Assembly (NCBI RefSeq): GCF_001542775.1
Contig: NZ_CP014145.1
Coordinates: 3,162,001-3,226,000, forward strand
Direction: 5' to 3'
Length of the DNA stretch: 64,000 nucleotides
Source: Microterricola viridarii
GTDB taxonomy: Bacteria > Actinomycetota > Actinomycetes > Actinomycetales > Microbacteriaceae
The translations under genes and the position numbers were made by a program. Below are positions 8,443-20,910 of the stretch, piece after piece (position 1 is the stretch's first letter; each line of letters begins with the position of its first letter). The notes below the pieces were generated by a model. The model was not told the DNA's origin. It was given only the letters and a program-made list of their open reading frames with translations, and ran no database searches.

Positions 8443-8879
8443 GGTCTTGCGCTCGACGCGCCCGGGCCGCCACAATATTCCACTACTCACATGTTGGGGA
8501 TAACTTGTGGATAGTTAATGAGCAACTCCTGTGAAGCTGTTGAAGAATCCAGTGTTCTTGTGGGTTTGGGCCTTCTGCCCGCAGTCGTTCCGCATCCAGA
8601 AGGTCGTTAACGCTCACACAAGTTCAACAGGCTGACCCCGCCTAGTTCGCTGTGTATACATCGAATTAACATAGTTATCCACAGTTTCCACAGCCGTTAA
8701 GACCGTTAAAGAATTCTTAAATAGATCTCCCATGCGACAACCTTGTGGACGGACGAGCCGCCCACGGTGCCAAACGAATGACAAGAAACCCACGCCGTAA
8801 TGGCAGGGGTTAGCATGGAGCCCAGCCCGACAGCCCCGCTGTCAGGCGCAGACGACCAGCAGCGAACAGGAGCGCCTTC
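8443..8879. other. Chromosomal replication origin oriC
   Basis: The 437-bp dnaA-dnaN spacer has no gene. DnaA-box-like 9-mers: reverse TTATCCCCA at 8495-8503, reverse CTATCCACA at 8506-8514, a perfect TTATCCACA at 8675-8683, and a weak GTTTCCACA at 8684-8692. An AT-rich stretch at about 8697-8729 (GTTAAAGAATTCTTAAATAG) is a candidate unwinding element. Position, boxes and the transcription pattern (leftward genes to the left, rightward to the right) all point to oriC. Confidence 0.9.
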
Positions 8880-10028
8880 GTGAAGTTTCAGGCCAACCGG
8901 GATGTGTTCAGCGAGGCGGTTTCCTTCGCCGTCAAACTCCTCCCGCAGCGCACGACGCTGCCCATCCTCAGCGGTGTGCTGATTCAGGCCACAGAGACCG
9001 GACTGATCCTGTCGTCGTTTGACTACGAGGTTTCCGCACAAACGGAGATCGCGGCGGACGTCGAAGAAACCGGGACTGTGCTGGTCTCCGGACGTCTCCT
9101 CGCCGAGATCGCGAACCGTCTGCCCAACGCCCCGGTGCGCTTCAGCACCGAGGAGAGCCGCATCGTCGTCAGCAGCGGCTCGGCCAGCTTCACCCTGCTC
9201 TCCATGCCCGTCGAGGAATATCCGAGCATCCCGCAGATCAGCTCCGAGTCCGGGCTCGTCCCCGCCGAAGAGTTTGCCGCCGCAGTCGCGCAGGTCGCCG
9301 TCGCAGCCTCCAGGGACGACGTCACCCCGGTCATCACCGGCGTGCAGCTCGAGGTCAGCGAGAACAGCCTCGGCCTGGTCGCAACCGACCGCTACCGCGT
9401 CGCCGTGCGCGAGATCAACTGGGACAGTGGCAGCACCACGAGCTCCGAGCCCATCACCGCGCTTGTTCCGGCCCGCACCCTGCAGGAGGTCGGCAAGACG
9501 TTCGGCAACGCCGGCAACATCTCCGTCGCGATCACAAACAGCGACGATCGCGAACTGATCGCGTTCACGGCCAACAAGAAGACCGTCACCAGCCTGCTGA
9601 TCAAGGGAAACTTCCCCCCGGTCCGCCGCCTGTTCCCCGACACGATCGAGAACTACGCGGTCATGAACACCGCCGAGCTGATCGAGGCCACCCGTCGCGT
9701 CGCGCTCGTTCTCGAGCGCGAGGCCGCGCTGCGCTACAGCTTCACGCCGGACGGGCTCACCCTGGAAGCGATCGGATCCGAGCAGGCCCAGGCCTCCGAG
9801 ACCATCGACGCAGTGCTGACCGGCGACGAGATCGTCGTCTCGCTCAAGCCGCAGTTCCTGCTCGACGGCCTGGGCGCGGTGCACTCCGAGTTCGTGCGCA
9901 TCTCGTTCACCCGCACCGAGAACCCGAACAAGCCCGGCCCCGTGCTGATCACCAGCCAGAGCTCGAAGGAGCAGCCGGGTGCCGACAGCTACAAGTACTT
10001 GCTGCAGCCGAACCTTCTGCTGCGCTGA
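8880..10028 (+). CDS. dnaN: DNA polymerase III sliding clamp (beta subunit)
   Basis: A 382-aa beta clamp, the dimeric ring that tethers DNA polymerase III and many repair enzymes to DNA. The start MKFQANRDVFSEAVSFAVK, the TTLPILSGVLI segment of domain 1 and the C-terminal RTENPNKPGPVLITS are typical, and three clamp-fold repeats fit the length. It starts with GTG at 8880, after an AGGAG ribosome-binding site. Confidence 0.97.
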   Translation: MKFQANRDVFSEAVSFAVKLLPQRTTLPILSGVLIQATETGLILSSFDYEVSAQTEIAADVEETGTVLVSGRLLAEIANRLPNAPVRFSTEESRIVVSSGSASFTLLSMPVEEYPSIPQISSESGLVPAEEFAAAVAQVAVAASRDDVTPVITGVQLEVSENSLGLVATDRYRVAVREINWDSGSTTSSEPITALVPARTLQEVGKTFGNAGNISVAITNSDDRELIAFTANKKTVTSLLIKGNFPPVRRLFPDTIENYAVMNTAELIEATRRVALVLEREAALRYSFTPDGLTLEAIGSEQAQASETIDAVLTGDEIVVSLKPQFLLDGLGAVHSEFVRISFTRTENPNKPGPVLITSQSSKEQPGADSYKYLLQPNLLLR

Positions 10029-10042
10029 TCAGGGAGTTCATC

Positions 10043-10933
10043 ATGCATATCGGTCTCGTTGGCCTCGGCAAGATGGGCGACAACATGCGCTCCCGGTTGC
10101 GCGCCCAAGGCATTGAGGTCACCGGCTACGACCGGAATCCCGCCGTCACGGACGCCGCGAGCCTTACCGAGATGGTCGCCGCGCTTCCGGCCCCGCGCAC
10201 GGTCTGGGTCATGGTGCCGGCCGGCGCGATCACGGATGCCGTGATCGACGAGCTCGGCGGCCTGCTGGCCCCCGGCGACCTCGTGATCGACGGCGGTAAC
10301 TCGCGTTTCACCGAGGACTTCAAGCACGCAGAGCAGCTCGGAACGCACGGCATCGACTTCATCGACGCCGGTGTCTCTGGCGGGGTCTGGGGCCGCGAGA
10401 ACGGGTACGGCCTGATGGTCGGCGGCACCGCAGAACAGGTGGAGCGGGTGATGCCCGTCTTCGACGCGCTGCGCCCGGAAGGCCCGCGTGAGGAAGGCTT
10501 CGTGCACGTGGGCGAAGTCGGCGCCGGCCACTACGCCAAGATGGTGCACAACGGCATCGAATACGCCCTGATGCAGGCATACGCCGAGGGCTATGAACTG
10601 CTCGATGCGCGCACCGACCTGATCAAGGACGTTCCGGGAACATTCAAGGCCTGGCAGCGCGGCACGGTCGTGCGGTCCTGGCTGCTCGAGCTTCTCGTGC
10701 GCGCGCTCGACGAAGATGCCGATCTGAGCGATATCGAGGGCTACGTCGACGATTCCGGCGAGGGCCGGTGGACCGTCGAGGAAGCCATCGCCAACGCTGT
10801 GCCCGTGCCCACGATCAGCGCGTCGATCTTCGCCCGTTTCGTCTCGCGGCAAGAGGACTCCCCGGCGATGAAGGCTGTCGCGGCGCTCCGCAACCAGTTC
10901 GGCGGCCACGAGATAAAAAAAGCCGACAGCTAA
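10043..10933 (+). CDS. gnd: 6-phosphogluconate dehydrogenase, decarboxylating (short form)
   Basis: A 296-aa enzyme of the short Gnd/YqeC-like class, which converts 6-phosphogluconate to ribulose 5-phosphate with reduction of NAD(P). Evidence: N-terminal Rossmann motif GLVGLGKMGDNM, the substrate-binding stretch DGGNSRFTED, the SGGVWGRENGYGLMVGG loop, and HYAKMVHNGIEY with the catalytic lysine and asparagine. The dnaN-gnd-recF order is usual in actinobacteria. AGGGAG precedes the ATG. Confidence 0.93.
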   Translation: MHIGLVGLGKMGDNMRSRLRAQGIEVTGYDRNPAVTDAASLTEMVAALPAPRTVWVMVPAGAITDAVIDELGGLLAPGDLVIDGGNSRFTEDFKHAEQLGTHGIDFIDAGVSGGVWGRENGYGLMVGGTAEQVERVMPVFDALRPEGPREEGFVHVGEVGAGHYAKMVHNGIEYALMQAYAEGYELLDARTDLIKDVPGTFKAWQRGTVVRSWLLELLVRALDEDADLSDIEGYVDDSGEGRWTVEEAIANAVPVPTISASIFARFVSRQEDSPAMKAVAALRNQFGGHEIKKADS

Positions 10934-10994
10934 AACGGGCAATCGGACGGAGTGCAGATCACTCTGTCAGAGGGCCCCGGCTAGGGTTGAGGCC

Positions 10995-12200
10995 GTGTTC
11001 GTATCCCATCTGAGCCTCACCGACTTCCGCAACTATGCGGTCGCCGAGGTCGAGCTGCGCCCGGGTCCGAACCTGATTGTCGGCCGCAACGGGCAGGGCA
11101 AGACGAACCTCGTTGAGGCGCTGGGCTACCTCAGCACGCTCGGCTCGCACCGGGTGTCGAGCGACCAGGCCATGATCCGCGCCGGCCGGGACGCCGCGAT
11201 CATCCGCGCCAGGCTCGAACACGCCCAGCGATCGATCCTGGCCGAGGTGCAGCTGAACCGCAGCGGCGCCAACCGCGCACAGATCAACCGTTCGGCGATC
11301 AAGCCGCGCGAACTGCCGCGCTACTTCTCCAGTGTGTTGTTCGCCCCCGAGGACCTCTCGCTGGTGCGGGGCGACCCCTCCGGCCGGCGCCGCTTCCTCG
11401 ACCAGCTCCTGATTCTGCGTTCCCCGCGCCTCGCCGGGGTGCTTGCCGACTACGACCGCGTGCTGAAACAACGCAACACCCTGCTGAAATCGGCACGGGC
11501 CCGCGGCGTGCGCGGCGATGCCCTCTCGACCCTCGACATCTGGGACGAGCGTCTCGTCGCGCTCGGATCCGAGATCATCGACGAGCGGATGCTGCTGACC
11601 CGCGCCCTCCGAGAGCCGCTGCGCGCCGCCTACCACGCGGTCGCCGGCGACGACCACGGCCCGGAGCTGCGGCCGCAGCTCAGTATTTTCGGCGGCTCCG
11701 CCGCGGATGCAGAAGACGACGGTTCCGGCTGGCCTGTTTCGACCGGCGGGAGCGGTGCCAGCAACGGCAACGCAAGCGGGGACGGCTGGACCGGCGGAGA
11801 GAGCACTTCAGAAAAATTTCGCGACTCGCTCCGCGAGGTACGCAGCAAGGAACTGGACCGCGCCATCACGCTGCGCGGACCGCACCGCGACGACCTCGTC
11901 TTCATGTTGAACGACCTCCCGACCAAGGGGTACGCCAGCCACGGCGAGTCCTGGTCGTTCGCGTTGGCGCTGAAACTCGCCGCCGCCGAGATCCTGCGCC
12001 GAGAGTCGGCATCCGGCGACCCGGTGCTGATCCTGGACGACGTCTTTGCCGAGCTGGACCAGCAGCGGCGCAGCCGGCTGGCCGAAGCCGTGACCGGCTA
12101 CGAGCAGGTCCTCATCACGGCCGCCGTGCTCGAGGACATCCCCGCCGTGCTCACCGCGCACACCATTCACATCCGCGCCGGCGAGGTCGTCGATGGCTGA
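10995..12200 (+). CDS. recF: DNA replication and repair protein RecF
   Basis: A 401-aa SMC-like ATPase of the RecFOR pathway, which loads RecA at gaps. Walker A is GRNGQGKTN (residues 30-38), the signature segment lies near SFALALKLAAAEIL, and Walker B is VLILDDVFAELD. A Gly/Ser-rich insertion of about 40 residues (around 236-275, including STGGSGASNGNASG) lengthens the protein compared with most RecF. GTG at 10995 starts MFVSHLSLTDFRNY. Confidence 0.96.
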   Translation: MFVSHLSLTDFRNYAVAEVELRPGPNLIVGRNGQGKTNLVEALGYLSTLGSHRVSSDQAMIRAGRDAAIIRARLEHAQRSILAEVQLNRSGANRAQINRSAIKPRELPRYFSSVLFAPEDLSLVRGDPSGRRRFLDQLLILRSPRLAGVLADYDRVLKQRNTLLKSARARGVRGDALSTLDIWDERLVALGSEIIDERMLLTRALREPLRAAYHAVAGDDHGPELRPQLSIFGGSAADAEDDGSGWPVSTGGSGASNGNASGDGWTGGESTSEKFRDSLREVRSKELDRAITLRGPHRDDLVFMLNDLPTKGYASHGESWSFALALKLAAAEILRRESASGDPVLILDDVFAELDQQRRSRLAEAVTGYEQVLITAAVLEDIPAVLTAHTIHIRAGEVVDG

Positions 12201-12208
12201 GGTCGCTG

Positions 12209-14832
<2,624 letters not shown>

Positions 14833-14841
14833 CGAATGCTC

Positions 14842-14894
14842 GCTGGCTGGCCCAACCGAAACCCCTTGATGTGGTTTCGACCGGGCCGGCCAGC
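14842..14894. other. Long hairpin between gyrB and gyrA
   Basis: Arms GCTGGCTGGCCC (14842-14853) and GGGCCGGCCAGC (14883-14894) pair with one wobble, and inner CGAAACC / GGTTTCG also pair. No T-tract follows. The inner part resembles the GGTTTCGAC seed of the dispersed repeats seen elsewhere in the window. Confidence 0.6.
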
Positions 14895-14945
14895 GGAGCA
14901 GCTAGATCACAGCGCACAAGCACGAGCAGAGACTAGAGAAGGCAA

Positions 14946-17528
14946 ATGGCAGACGAAGACAACACCACCGGTGCCGAGCAGACGAGCGCCGAGGAGGCGC
15001 AGAGCGCTGCGCACTTCGCGGCGCACGGCAAGATCGATCAGGTCGACCTGCAGCTCGAGATGCAGCGCTCCTACCTCGACTACGCCATGAGCGTTATCGT
15101 CGGGCGTGCTCTGCCCGATGTGCGCGACGGACTGAAGCCGGTGCACCGCCGCGTTATCTACGCAATGTTCGACGGCGGCTACCGCCCCGACAAGGCATTC
15201 TCCAAGTGCTCGCGCGTCGTCGGCGACGTCATGGGCCAGTTCCACCCGCACGGCGACAGCTCGATCTACGACGCGCTGGTGCGTCTGGTCCAGCCGTGGA
15301 GCCTGCGCTACCCGCTCGCTCTCGGCCAGGGCAACTTCGGCTCGCCCGGCAACGACGGCGCAGCCGCCCCGCGTTACACCGAGACCAAGATGGCCCCGCT
15401 CGCGCTCGAGATGGTGCGCGACATCGACGAAGACACCGTCGACTTCCAAGACAATTACGACGGCCGCACCCAGGAGCCCTCGGTCCTGCCGGCCCGCTTC
15501 CCGAACCTCCTGGTCAACGGATCCGTCGGCATCGCGGTCGGTATGGCCACGAACATCCCCCCGCACAACCTGCGCGAGGTCGCCGCCGGCGCCACCTGGT
15601 ACCTGGAGAACCCCGACGCGACCCGCGAGGAACTGCAGGAAGCGCTGATGCAGCGCATCAAGGGCCCGGACTTCCCGACCGGTGCCCAGATCCTCGGCAC
15701 CAAGGGCATCCACGACTCCCAGCGCACCGGACGCGGCTCGATCACCATGCGCGCCGTCGTCTCGGTCGAGGAGATCCAGAACCGCACCTGCCTCGTCGTC
15801 ACCGAGCTGCCCTACCAGGTCAACCCGGACAACCTCGCGATCAAGATCGCCGACCTGGTCAAGGACGGCAAGATCACCGGCATCGCCGACATCCGTGACG
15901 AGACCTCCGGCCGCACCGGCCAGCGCCTCGTCATCGTGCTGAAGCGCGACGCCGTCGCCAAGGTTGTGCTGAACAACCTGTACAAGCACACGCAGCTGCA
16001 GGAGAACTTCGGCGCCAACATGCTCGCGATCGTCGACGGCGTTCCGCGCACGTTGTCGGTCGACGGATTCATCCACGCCTGGGTCATGCACCAGGTCGAG
16101 GTCATCGTGCGGCGCACCCAGTACCGCCTGAAGAAGGCCGAAGCCGAGGCGCACATCCAGCGCGGCTACGTCATGGCCCTCGACGCCCTCGACGAGGTCA
16201 TCGCCCTCATTCGCCGGTCCCCGGATGTCGAGAAGGCGCGCACCGGCCTGATGGAGCTGCTCGGAGCCGACCAGCTGCAGGCCGACGCCATCCTCGCCAT
16301 GCAGCTGCGCCGTCTGGCCGCCCTTGAGCGCCAGAAGATCATCGACCGACTGAACGAGCTGGAGCTGGCCATCGCCGAGTTCCACGCGATTCTGGCCTCA
16401 GAGGTTCGCCAGCGCGAGATCATCATCGAGGAGCTCGCCGAGATCACGGCGAAGTTCGGCGACGACCGCCGCACCGAGATCATGTACGGCTACGACGGCG
16501 ACATGAGCGTCGAAGACCTGATCCCCGAGGAGGAGATGGTCGTCACCGTCACCCGCGGCGGTTACGTCAAGCGCACCCGCAGCGACAACTACCGCAGCCA
16601 GCACCGCGGCGGCAAGGGCGTCAAGGGCGCCCAGCTGCGCGCGGATGACGTGGTCGAGCACTTCTTCGTCACGACGACGCACCACTGGCTGCTGTTCTTC
16701 ACGAACGCCGGCCGCGTCTACCGCGCCAAGGCGTACGAGATCCAGGAGGCCGGCCGCGACGCCAAGGGCCAGCACGTCGCGAACCTGCTCGAGATGCAGC
16801 CGGACGAAGAGATCACGCAGATCCTCGACATCCGCGACTACGAGGTCGCCACCTACCTGGTGCTGGCCACCCGCGACGGCCTGATCAAGAAGACCGCTCT
16901 CTCGGAGTACGACACCAACCGCTCGCGCGGCATCATCGCCATCAAGCTGCGCGAGGGCGACGCCCTCGTCTCGGCCATGCTGCTGAACGAAGACGATGAC
17001 GTGCTGCTCGTCTCGCGCAAGGGCATGTCGATCCGGTTCCGCGCCAGCGACGAGGCACTGCGACCCATGGGCCGCAGCACGTCCGGCGTTGGCGGAATGC
17101 ACTTCCGCGGCGACGACGAACTGCTCGACGCCTCGGTCGTCACCGACGAGGGCTACGTCTTCGTCGTGACGGAGGGCGGCTACGCCAAGCGCACCTCGGT
17201 CGACCAGTACCGCCTGCAGAACCGCAACGGTTTGGGCATCAAGGTGGCCAAGCTGAGCGAGGACCGGGGCGACCTGGCCGGCGCCATCATCGTCGAAGAG
17301 CAGGACGAGGTCCTTGTGGTTCTTGCCAGTGGCAAGGTGGTACGCTCTGACGTCGCTGAAGTCCCAGCCAAGGGACGCGACACCATGGGGGTTGTTTTCG
17401 CCAAATTTGCCGATGATGACCGAATTATCGCAATCGCGAAGAACACCGAACGCAATCTGGAGCAGGCCGACGACGAGTCGGCGGATGCAGAGGGCGAACC
17501 CGGGAAGGAAGAAACCGTCAATGAGTAG
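14946..17528 (+). CDS. gyrA: DNA gyrase subunit A
   Basis: An 860-aa breakage-rejoining subunit of gyrase. The catalytic tyrosine is Y144 in APRYTE. The quinolone-resistance region reads [11 protein letters not shown] (100-110), with Ser105 and Asp109 at the positions equivalent to E. coli S83 and D87, so no classic resistance substitution is present. The C-terminal domain has six beta-pinwheel blades, and the gyrase box is seen as [10 protein letters not shown]. It ends in an acidic tail and overlaps the next gene by 8 bp. Confidence 0.98.
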   Translation: MADEDNTTGAEQTSAEEAQSAAHFAAHGKIDQVDLQLEMQRSYLDYAMSVIVGRALPDVRDGLKPVHRRVIYAMFDGGYRPDKAFSKCSRVVGDVMGQFHPHGDSSIYDALVRLVQPWSLRYPLALGQGNFGSPGNDGAAAPRYTETKMAPLALEMVRDIDEDTVDFQDNYDGRTQEPSVLPARFPNLLVNGSVGIAVGMATNIPPHNLREVAAGATWYLENPDATREELQEALMQRIKGPDFPTGAQILGTKGIHDSQRTGRGSITMRAVVSVEEIQNRTCLVVTELPYQVNPDNLAIKIADLVKDGKITGIADIRDETSGRTGQRLVIVLKRDAVAKVVLNNLYKHTQLQENFGANMLAIVDGVPRTLSVDGFIHAWVMHQVEVIVRRTQYRLKKAEAEAHIQRGYVMALDALDEVIALIRRSPDVEKARTGLMELLGADQLQADAILAMQLRRLAALERQKIIDRLNELELAIAEFHAILASEVRQREIIIEELAEITAKFGDDRRTEIMYGYDGDMSVEDLIPEEEMVVTVTRGGYVKRTRSDNYRSQHRGGKGVKGAQLRADDVVEHFFVTTTHHWLLFFTNAGRVYRAKAYEIQEAGRDAKGQHVANLLEMQPDEEITQILDIRDYEVATYLVLATRDGLIKKTALSEYDTNRSRGIIAIKLREGDALVSAMLLNEDDDVLLVSRKGMSIRFRASDEALRPMGRSTSGVGGMHFRGDDELLDASVVTDEGYVFVVTEGGYAKRTSVDQYRLQNRNGLGIKVAKLSEDRGDLAGAIIVEEQDEVLVVLASGKVVRSDVAEVPAKGRDTMGVVFAKFADDDRIIAIAKNTERNLEQADDESADAEGEPGKEETVNE

Positions 17529-17925
17529 TGTCGCTGACAAACTTGCCAAGAAGTCGAACCGTCGCCCGGCGACGAAGCAGGTGCGACTCAAGCTGGTCTA
17601 CGTCGATTTCTGGTCGGCCGTCAAGCTGTCGTTCCTGATTTCGATCTGCATGGCCATCGTCACGATCGTGGGCACGTTCCTGATCTACACGGTGCTGGAC
17701 CAGACCGAGATCTTCGCCGAAGCCGACAAGCTCTTCAAGGACGTCACCGGCGGCGCGCAGAGCCTCACCAGCTTCATCTCGTTGCCCCAGGTGATGGGCT
17801 TCACCACGGTCGTCGCACTGCTCGACATCGTCATCGTCACGGCGCTCGGCGCGATTATGGCCGTGCTGTACAACCTCAGCGTGAAGGTCACCGGCGGCAT
17901 TCTCGTCGGCTTCACCAACAACTAG
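17521..17925 (+). CDS. DUF3566 membrane protein
   Basis: A 134-aa protein starting [20 protein letters not shown]. It has a basic N-terminus and two membrane helices, [20 protein letters not shown] and [20 protein letters not shown]. This is the DUF3566 family gene that follows gyrA in many actinobacteria; its function is not established. ATG at 17521 overlaps the end of gyrA, so translation is probably coupled. Confidence 0.88.
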   Translation: MSSVADKLAKKSNRRPATKQVRLKLVYVDFWSAVKLSFLISICMAIVTIVGTFLIYTVLDQTEIFAEADKLFKDVTGGAQSLTSFISLPQVMGFTTVVALLDIVIVTALGAIMAVLYNLSVKVTGGILVGFTNN

Positions 17926-17995
17926 ACGCGCGCGGGATACGATCCCGATTTCGTCATTTCGGTGGTGGTCAGGTAATGTCATACCTGCCCATTCC

Positions 17996-18069
17996 GGGGA
18001 TATAGCTCAGGCGGTTAGAGCGCTTCGCTGATAACGAAGAGGTCCCAGGTTCAAGTCCTGGTATCCCCA
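17996..18069 (+). tRNA. tRNA-Ile (GAT)
   Basis: A 74-nt cloverleaf with acceptor GGGGATA / TATCCCC, anticodon loop CTGATAA with GAT at 18030-18032, T-loop GTTCAAGTC and discriminator A. The 3' CCA is not encoded. Confidence 0.97.
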
Positions 18070-18134
18070 CGAATCGGCCGGATCGAGAAATCGAGCCGGC
18101 AATTCAGATCGAGAAGTGTTCTCAGAACCTCTCG

Positions 18135-18207
18135 AGGGCCTTAGCTCAGTTGGTAGAGCGCCTGCTTTGCAAGCAGGATGTCGGGAGTTCGATTCTCCCA
18201 GGCTCCA
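18135..18207 (+). tRNA. tRNA-Ala (TGC)
   Basis: A 73-nt cloverleaf. Anticodon TGC lies at 18168-18170, between stems CCTGC and GCAGG; the T-stem is GGGAG / CTCCC and the discriminator is A. The G3-U70 identity pair is present. The first base is A opposite C72, an unusual terminal mismatch (see findings). It is not part of an rRNA operon here. Confidence 0.93.
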
Positions 18208-18220
18208 CAGAATAAAGATT

Positions 18221-18252
18221 GAAGGCCGACGAAAGTCGGCCTTCTTTCGTTT
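18221..18252 (+). terminator. Rho-independent terminator after tRNA-Ala
   Basis: Stem GAAGGCCGAC (18221-18230), loop GAAA, stem GTCGGCCTTC (18235-18244), followed by TTTCGTTT. Confidence 0.9.
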
Positions 18253-18271
18253 CCGGCGCTAGTGTGGCGGC

Positions 18272-18721
18272 ATGGACTTCAGGATTGCGGCCTACGGGGT
18301 GATCATCCGCGATGGACGCATCCTGCTCTCGCACTGGAACGAGCACGGCCGCAACGGCTGGACCTTGCCGGGTGGCGGGCTCGAGGGCGCCGAGAACCCG
18401 TCACAGACCGCCATTCGTGAGATCTTCGAGGAGACCGGCTACCACGCCGGCCTCGAGGTGCTGCTCGGCATCGACAACCACATCATCGCCGCACACTCCC
18501 GCCAACCCGGTGCTGCCGGCCGGCCGCTGAACACCATCCGCGTGGTCTACCGGGCGCACATCATCTCGGGCGAGCTCGCCCACGAACGCGGCGGATCCAG
18601 CGACGAGGCCCGCTGGGTTCCCCTCGAGGAGCTGAAGTCGCTGAAGACGGTCGAACTCGTGCGGATCGGACTGGCGCTCAACGAGACTCGCCCGCCCAAC
18701 GGCATCCTGATCGAGCGCTGA
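18272..18721 (+). CDS. Nudix hydrolase
   Basis: A 149-aa Nudix protein, which cleaves a nucleoside diphosphate linked to another group; the substrate cannot be told from sequence. The Nudix box is complete: GGLEGAENPSQTAIREIFEE followed by TGY. The N-terminus MDFRIAAYGVIIRDGRILLS is the usual first strand. It lies alone between two terminators. Confidence 0.9.
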   Translation: MDFRIAAYGVIIRDGRILLSHWNEHGRNGWTLPGGGLEGAENPSQTAIREIFEETGYHAGLEVLLGIDNHIIAAHSRQPGAAGRPLNTIRVVYRAHIISGELAHERGGSSDEARWVPLEELKSLKTVELVRIGLALNETRPPNGILIER

Positions 18722-18756
18722 CGCACGATCCCGACCGAGCGCCGGCTTGGGAACGC

Positions 18757-18795
18757 GACAGGCCGCCACCCCGGAGGGATGGCGGCCTGTCTTCG
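18757..18795. terminator. Bidirectional terminator
   Basis: Arms GACAGGCCGCCA (18757-18768) and TGGCGGCCTGTC (18780-18791), followed by TTCG, between the converging Nudix gene and the small leftward gene. Confidence 0.8.
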
Positions 18796-18807
18796 TGTTG
18801 AGGGGCC

Positions 18808-19331
18808 CTAGGGGCGGGTGTCGTCGAGCGGCGCCTCATCGTCGGCGACCCAGAGCTCGTCATCGGCCCGGAAGGTCTGCCAGACCGCGTAGGCGACGCC
18901 GACCGCGACGACCGCAGCCGCTGCGAGGGCGATGGTGCTGCCGATACCTGAACTCTTCTTCACGGGAACGACGGCCTTCTCTGGAGCGATGCGGTTGAAT
19001 GCGGCACGGACACGGGCGTCCCTGGCGACGTCGCCGACGCTCATCACGGTGCCGATCGCGGTGCCGAGAGCGGGAACGACGGTGCGCTCGATGGTCGCTC
19101 CCGTTCCGCGCGCGAGCTCGCGCGCCTGCTCGACGCTGGGGCGGACGTACTGATCGAAGCCACCGCGCACGCGGGGGCTACTTCCTCGCGGGTGAGGTGC
19201 CCGAGCTGGCGGCTGGCCTCACGGGCGACGTCGTTGGCGTGGTTCAGCACCGCCTGCTGGTGCTCCCACAATTCCTCGGCGCTGCTGCGCAGGTGATCGA
19301 GTTCTTTGCGACGCTTTCGTGACAAGCTCAT
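18808..19331 (-). pseudogene. Small actinobacterial membrane protein gene, broken by a -1 frameshift
   Basis: Two overlapping frames look like one gene. The first starts at ATG 19331, five bases after a strong GGAGGG, and reads MSLSRKRRKELDHLRSSAEE and on to LTREEV. Reading then leaves frame at a G5 run (C5 on the gene strand, 19173-19177). The second frame reads RGGFDQYVRPSVEQARE and continues to a membrane helix, STIALAAAAVVAVGVAYAVW, and an acidic tail. Adding one C restores REEVAPRVRGGFDQY and gives about 174 residues. The family is not characterised. The break may be an assembly error rather than a true mutation. Confidence 0.75.
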
Positions 19332-19478
19332 CGGACCCTCCATCGTGTCTCTGGCGAACAGCTACCATCTTGCCACCGATCGGGCTGGGAACGGGGCGCG
19401 AGTTTGCAGATAGTGGTCTTCATTTCGTTGCGCGCGAACATCGCAGGTCCGCACAAATGCCTGTGAGAGAATGTTGCT

Positions 19479-20018
19479 ATGTCCAAGCACACCGCTGTCG
19501 CAACGCTCAACACCAACTACGGCCCGATCAAGGTGAACCTGTTCGGCAACCACGCCCCGAAGACCGTCCGCAACTTTGTTGGGCTCGCCACCGGTGAGCA
19601 GGAATGGACCCACCCGGCCACGGGCGTGAAGAGCAACACCCCGCTGTACAACGGCGTCGTGTTCCACCGCATCATCCCCGGATTCATGATCCAGGGCGGC
19701 GACCCGCTGGGTCAGGGCATCGGCGGCCCCGGCTACCAGTTCGACGACGAGATCAGCCCCGACCTCGACTTCACCGAGCCCTACATGCTGGCCATGGCCA
19801 ACGCGGGCACTCAGGGCGGCCGCGGCACCAACGGCTCGCAGTTCTTCATCACCACCGCACCCACCACCTGGCTGCAGGGCAAGCACTCGATCTTCGGTGC
19901 CGTTGAGGACGCCGACTCCCGTGCGATCGTCGACAAGCTCGGCTCGGTCCCCACGGACGGACGCGACCGCCCGCTCGACGACGTCGTCATCGAGAGCATC
20001 ACCATCGAGCAGCTCTAA
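19479..20018 (+). CDS. Peptidyl-prolyl cis-trans isomerase (cyclophilin)
   Basis: A 179-aa cytoplasmic cyclophilin that speeds prolyl isomerisation. Core motifs: FHRIIPGFMIQGGDP with the catalytic arginine, MANAGTQGGRGTNGSQFFIT, and the tryptophan in TTWLQGKHSIFG. No signal peptide is seen. Spacing and strand suggest it may be co-transcribed with the rhomboid gene 24 bp downstream. Confidence 0.95.
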   Translation: MSKHTAVATLNTNYGPIKVNLFGNHAPKTVRNFVGLATGEQEWTHPATGVKSNTPLYNGVVFHRIIPGFMIQGGDPLGQGIGGPGYQFDDEISPDLDFTEPYMLAMANAGTQGGRGTNGSQFFITTAPTTWLQGKHSIFGAVEDADSRAIVDKLGSVPTDGRDRPLDDVVIESITIEQL

Positions 20019-20042
20019 ACCTCAATAGCCAAGGCTGCTGCA

Positions 20043-20891
20043 ATGACCTCAGTGCCGGACTCAGCGGCAAACTATTGCTACCGGCACCCCTCGCGGCAGA
20101 GCTTCGTGCTCTGTCAGCGTTGTGGCCGTACCATCTGCCCCGACTGCCAAACAGTCGGGGCAGTTGGCGTTACCTGCCCTGAATGCATGCGTGAGCAGCG
20201 GGCATCCGCGGCACGCACCAAGCCGGCCATCCTGACCCGGATGACGGGCCAGGGCGCCCCCGTGGTGACCTACAGCATCATCGGGCTCACCCTGCTGGTC
20301 TTCGTGCTGCAGTGGATTCCCGGGCTCGGCGTCACGAACGCGCTGTTCTTCACGCCGATCACCGTGTCGACGCACATCTTCGAGCCGTGGCGGCTTTTCA
20401 CCGTCGTGCTCGTGCACTCGACCAGCTTCATCCTGCACGTGGCGCTCAACATGTACACGCTGTGGATCTTCGGGCAGCTGCTCGAGCGGATGCTCGGCCG
20501 CGTCCGCTTCCTCGCGCTCTATCTGATCAGCGCGCTGGCCGGCTCGGTCGGCGTCGTGCTGCTGAGCTCGCCGACGACCCAGGTGGTCGGCGCCTCCGGC
20601 GCCATCTTCGGCCTCATGGGCGCCTTCCTGGTGATCCAACGCCGGATGGGCGGCGACGCCCGCCAGCTGCTCGTGTTGCTCGGCATCAACCTCGTCATCG
20701 GCTTCATCCCCGGCCTGAACATCGCTTGGCAGGCGCACCTCGGCGGACTCGTCGGCGGCGCGCTCGTCGGTTTGATCTTCATGGAGACCCGCAAGCGCGA
20801 GCAGAAAGGCCTGCAGATCGTGCTCCTCAGCGCGCTCACGGTCGTGCTGCTGCTGCTCAGCATGCGCTACGTCTTCTTCCCCCTGGTCTGA
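20043..20891 (+). CDS. Rhomboid family intramembrane serine protease with N-terminal zinc-finger-like segment
   Basis: A 282-aa rhomboid. The catalytic pair is visible: Ser185 in GASGAIFGL and His232 in QAHLGGLVGG. About six to seven membrane helices follow residue 73. The N-terminus holds Cys12, 24, 27, 32, 35, 45 and 48 with His15 in a B-box-like pattern, probably a zinc site; this arrangement is common in actinobacterial rhomboids between ppi and crgA. Substrates are unknown. Confidence 0.9.
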   Translation: MTSVPDSAANYCYRHPSRQSFVLCQRCGRTICPDCQTVGAVGVTCPECMREQRASAARTKPAILTRMTGQGAPVVTYSIIGLTLLVFVLQWIPGLGVTNALFFTPITVSTHIFEPWRLFTVVLVHSTSFILHVALNMYTLWIFGQLLERMLGRVRFLALYLISALAGSVGVVLLSSPTTQVVGASGAIFGLMGAFLVIQRRMGGDARQLLVLLGINLVIGFIPGLNIAWQAHLGGLVGGALVGLIFMETRKREQKGLQIVLLSALTVVLLLLSMRYVFFPLV

Positions 20892-20910
20892 TGCTCGCGG
20901 CATCTGCCGT

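Noticed and set aside
8706-9884. A 392-aa leftward open frame over dnaN and oriC
   Set aside because: It is an antisense shadow of dnaN; the coding signal belongs to the beta clamp.
14946-17528. Quinolone-resistance substitution in GyrA
   Set aside because: Ser105 and Asp109, the positions equivalent to E. coli S83 and D87, are unchanged.
17996-18207. Part of an rRNA operon, because tRNA-Ile and tRNA-Ala often lie between 16S and 23S genes
   Set aside because: No rRNA sequence is present on either side; gyrA and DUF3566 precede and a terminator and Nudix gene follow.
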